From positions 186,001 to 250,000 of the forward strand of contig NZ_JAAAPJ010000013.1 in assembly GCF_009909145.1 (NCBI RefSeq): a DNA stretch of 64,000 nt. Reading direction: 5' to 3'. Source of the DNA: Corallococcus silvisoli (lineage in GTDB: Bacteria; Myxococcota; Myxococcia; Myxococcales; Myxococcaceae). The notes under the pieces are model-generated. The model saw only the letters and a program-made list of their open reading frames with translations, did not search any database and was not told the origin of the DNA. The number at the start of each line of letters is the position of its first letter. Position 1 is the stretch's first letter. This document shows positions 63,062 to 64,000 of this stretch, piece by piece. The translations under genes and the position numbers were made by a program.

Positions 63062-64000
63062 TCAGGGCAGGGCCGGGTCGCCCCCGTGACGCGACTTGAG
63101 CAGCCGCTCCAGCCGCTCCGGCTCCATGCGCACCACGAAGGTCTTCTCCCGCGCGTACGTCACCTGCCCGGGAGCGGCGCCCTTCAGCTTGCGCACGAAC
63201 TTCACCGGCATGTAGCTGACCTCTCCGCGCGGCTCGCCCTTCGCCCCCGAGTGGTGCAGCGCGAGGTGCGCCGCGTCCAGCAGTACCTCCTGCGCCACCT
63301 CCGCGTGCTTCTCCACCGGCACCACCACGTGGCTGCCTGGCAGCCCCCGGGCGTGCAGCCACAGGTGCCAGGGACGCGCCACCTTGAAGGTGAGCGCGTC
63401 GTTGTCCTCCGCGCCCCGCCCCACCCAGATGCGCGAGCCGCCGTGGCCCACGTACTCCTTGAAGGGGAGGCCCTCCTTCGGGCCCTCCTCTCCCTGCGTC
63501 ACCTGGAGCACCTCCGCCTGCGCGAGCAGCGCGGCGTCATCCATCGCTTCAATCTGCTGGAGCGACAGCTGCGCGTGCGCGACCTCGCGCCCGAGCGTCG
63601 CCTCGCGGTGGCGGGCCGCCTCCACGCCGCGCAGCAGGCGCCGGTACTGGTGGAAGTGCCAGTCCGCCTCCTCCTTCGGGGTGCGCTTCGGGTCCAGCTT
63701 CACCTGGACCTCCTCCACGCCCTGCTCCGTATAGGCGGTGAGCGTCACCTGCGAGGCGCCGCGCTTGAGCCGGTGCAGGTTCTGCGCGAGCAGCTCGCCC
63801 ACCTCGCGGTGCTTCTCCGCCTCCGGGCCTCGCTGGGCCTCCGCGCGCACCTTCTCCAGCGTGCGGGAGGAGCGCTTCAGCCGCGCCCGGTACGGCTGCG
63901 CGAGCCTGCGGCGGATGGCATCCGCGCGGCTGGTGCGGTCCTTCTGCCCGAGCACCCGTTCGGCGGCTTGCAGGTTCGGGAGCGGGTCCGCGTCCACGAG
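63062..64000 (-). CDS. NFACT/RqcH-family protein, C-terminal part (runs off right edge)
   Basis: The last 312 residues are seen. A coiled-coil region (RRRLAQPYRARLKRSSRTLE, VGELLAQNLHRLKRG) is followed by the NFACT-R domain with PFKEYVGHGGSRIWVGRGAE, DNDALTFKVARPWHLWLHA and RGLPGSHVVVP, the family hallmark. The N-terminal NFACT-N and HhH parts must lie beyond the edge. Bacterial RqcH binds stalled 50S subunits and adds alanine tails for degradation. A fibronectin-binding role in other bacteria is the older annotation of this family. Confidence 0.93.
   Translation of the reverse strand, partial: LVDADPLPNLQAAERVLGQKDRTSRADAIRRRLAQPYRARLKRSSRTLEKVRAEAQRGPEAEKHREVGELLAQNLHRLKRGASQVTLTAYTEQGVEEVQVKLDPKRTPKEEADWHFHQYRRLLRGVEAARHREATLGREVAHAQLSLQQIEAMDDAALLAQAEVLQVTQGEEGPKEGLPFKEYVGHGGSRIWVGRGAEDNDALTFKVARPWHLWLHARGLPGSHVVVPVEKHAEVAQEVLLDAAHLALHHSGAKGEPRGEVSYMPVKFVRKLKGAAPGQVTYAREKTFVVRMEPERLERLLKSRHGGDPALP

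Overview
The window is about 70% GC and carries several habits of the Myxococcaceae (Myxococcus/Corallococcus relatives): many secreted lipoproteins, a GAF/HD-GYP protein, NtrC-type enhancer-binding regulators, a gametolysin-like protease and MopE-like proteins. The genus is an inference, because no rRNA or marker set is present.

Layout. 1-13.9 kb: a partial small gene, a protein built of nearly identical 65-residue repeats, AsmA-like and LysM/CHAP-like proteins, a secreted M11-type protease divergent from a small exported protein across a promoter with three palindromes, three unassigned cytoplasmic genes, and a LytS/LytTR two-component pair. 13.9-21.4 kb: a beta-propeller lipoprotein, a GH123-like protein, RNase HI, a giant VIT/VWA lipoprotein and a small Cys-containing lipoprotein. 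21.9-34.4 kb: accessory metabolism. It holds an FAD monooxygenase with a GntR-TetR fusion regulator, a class 3 lipase, a crotonase, a decayed HIRAN-like gene, a LysR/hydrolase pair, and an AraC regulator divergent from a three-gene oxidoreductase operon.

34.4-57.4 kb is a mosaic of working modules and debris. Three relics of one IS91-like transposase (34.7, 47.5 and 55.0 kb) sit beside truncated genes. Between them are two SulP transporter modules, each beside its own histidine kinase and NtrC-like activator. The second is kinase, activator, SulP, beta-carbonic anhydrase, with a near-perfect sigma-54 promoter and paired upstream repeats ahead of SulP. This looks like a dedicated bicarbonate/CO2-responsive unit. 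Two adjacent MopE-like lipoprotein paralogs and a CARDB lipoprotein lie between the modules. The mosaic ends in a truncated RHS toxin with an HEAIH metallopeptidase-like tip and an overlapping Cys-rich partner, cut by an IS3 fragment next to an integrase tail and tRNA-Pro.

57.5-64 kb is core genome: tRNA-Pro, a lone receiver, rpe, the GAF/HD-GYP protein, pyk, a SprT-like protein and the C-terminal part of an NFACT/RqcH protein running off the edge.

The most interesting candidates are the two SulP/two-component modules, the RHS HEAIH toxin pair, the triple palindrome at 7.2 kb and the GntR-TetR regulator with matching palindromes.
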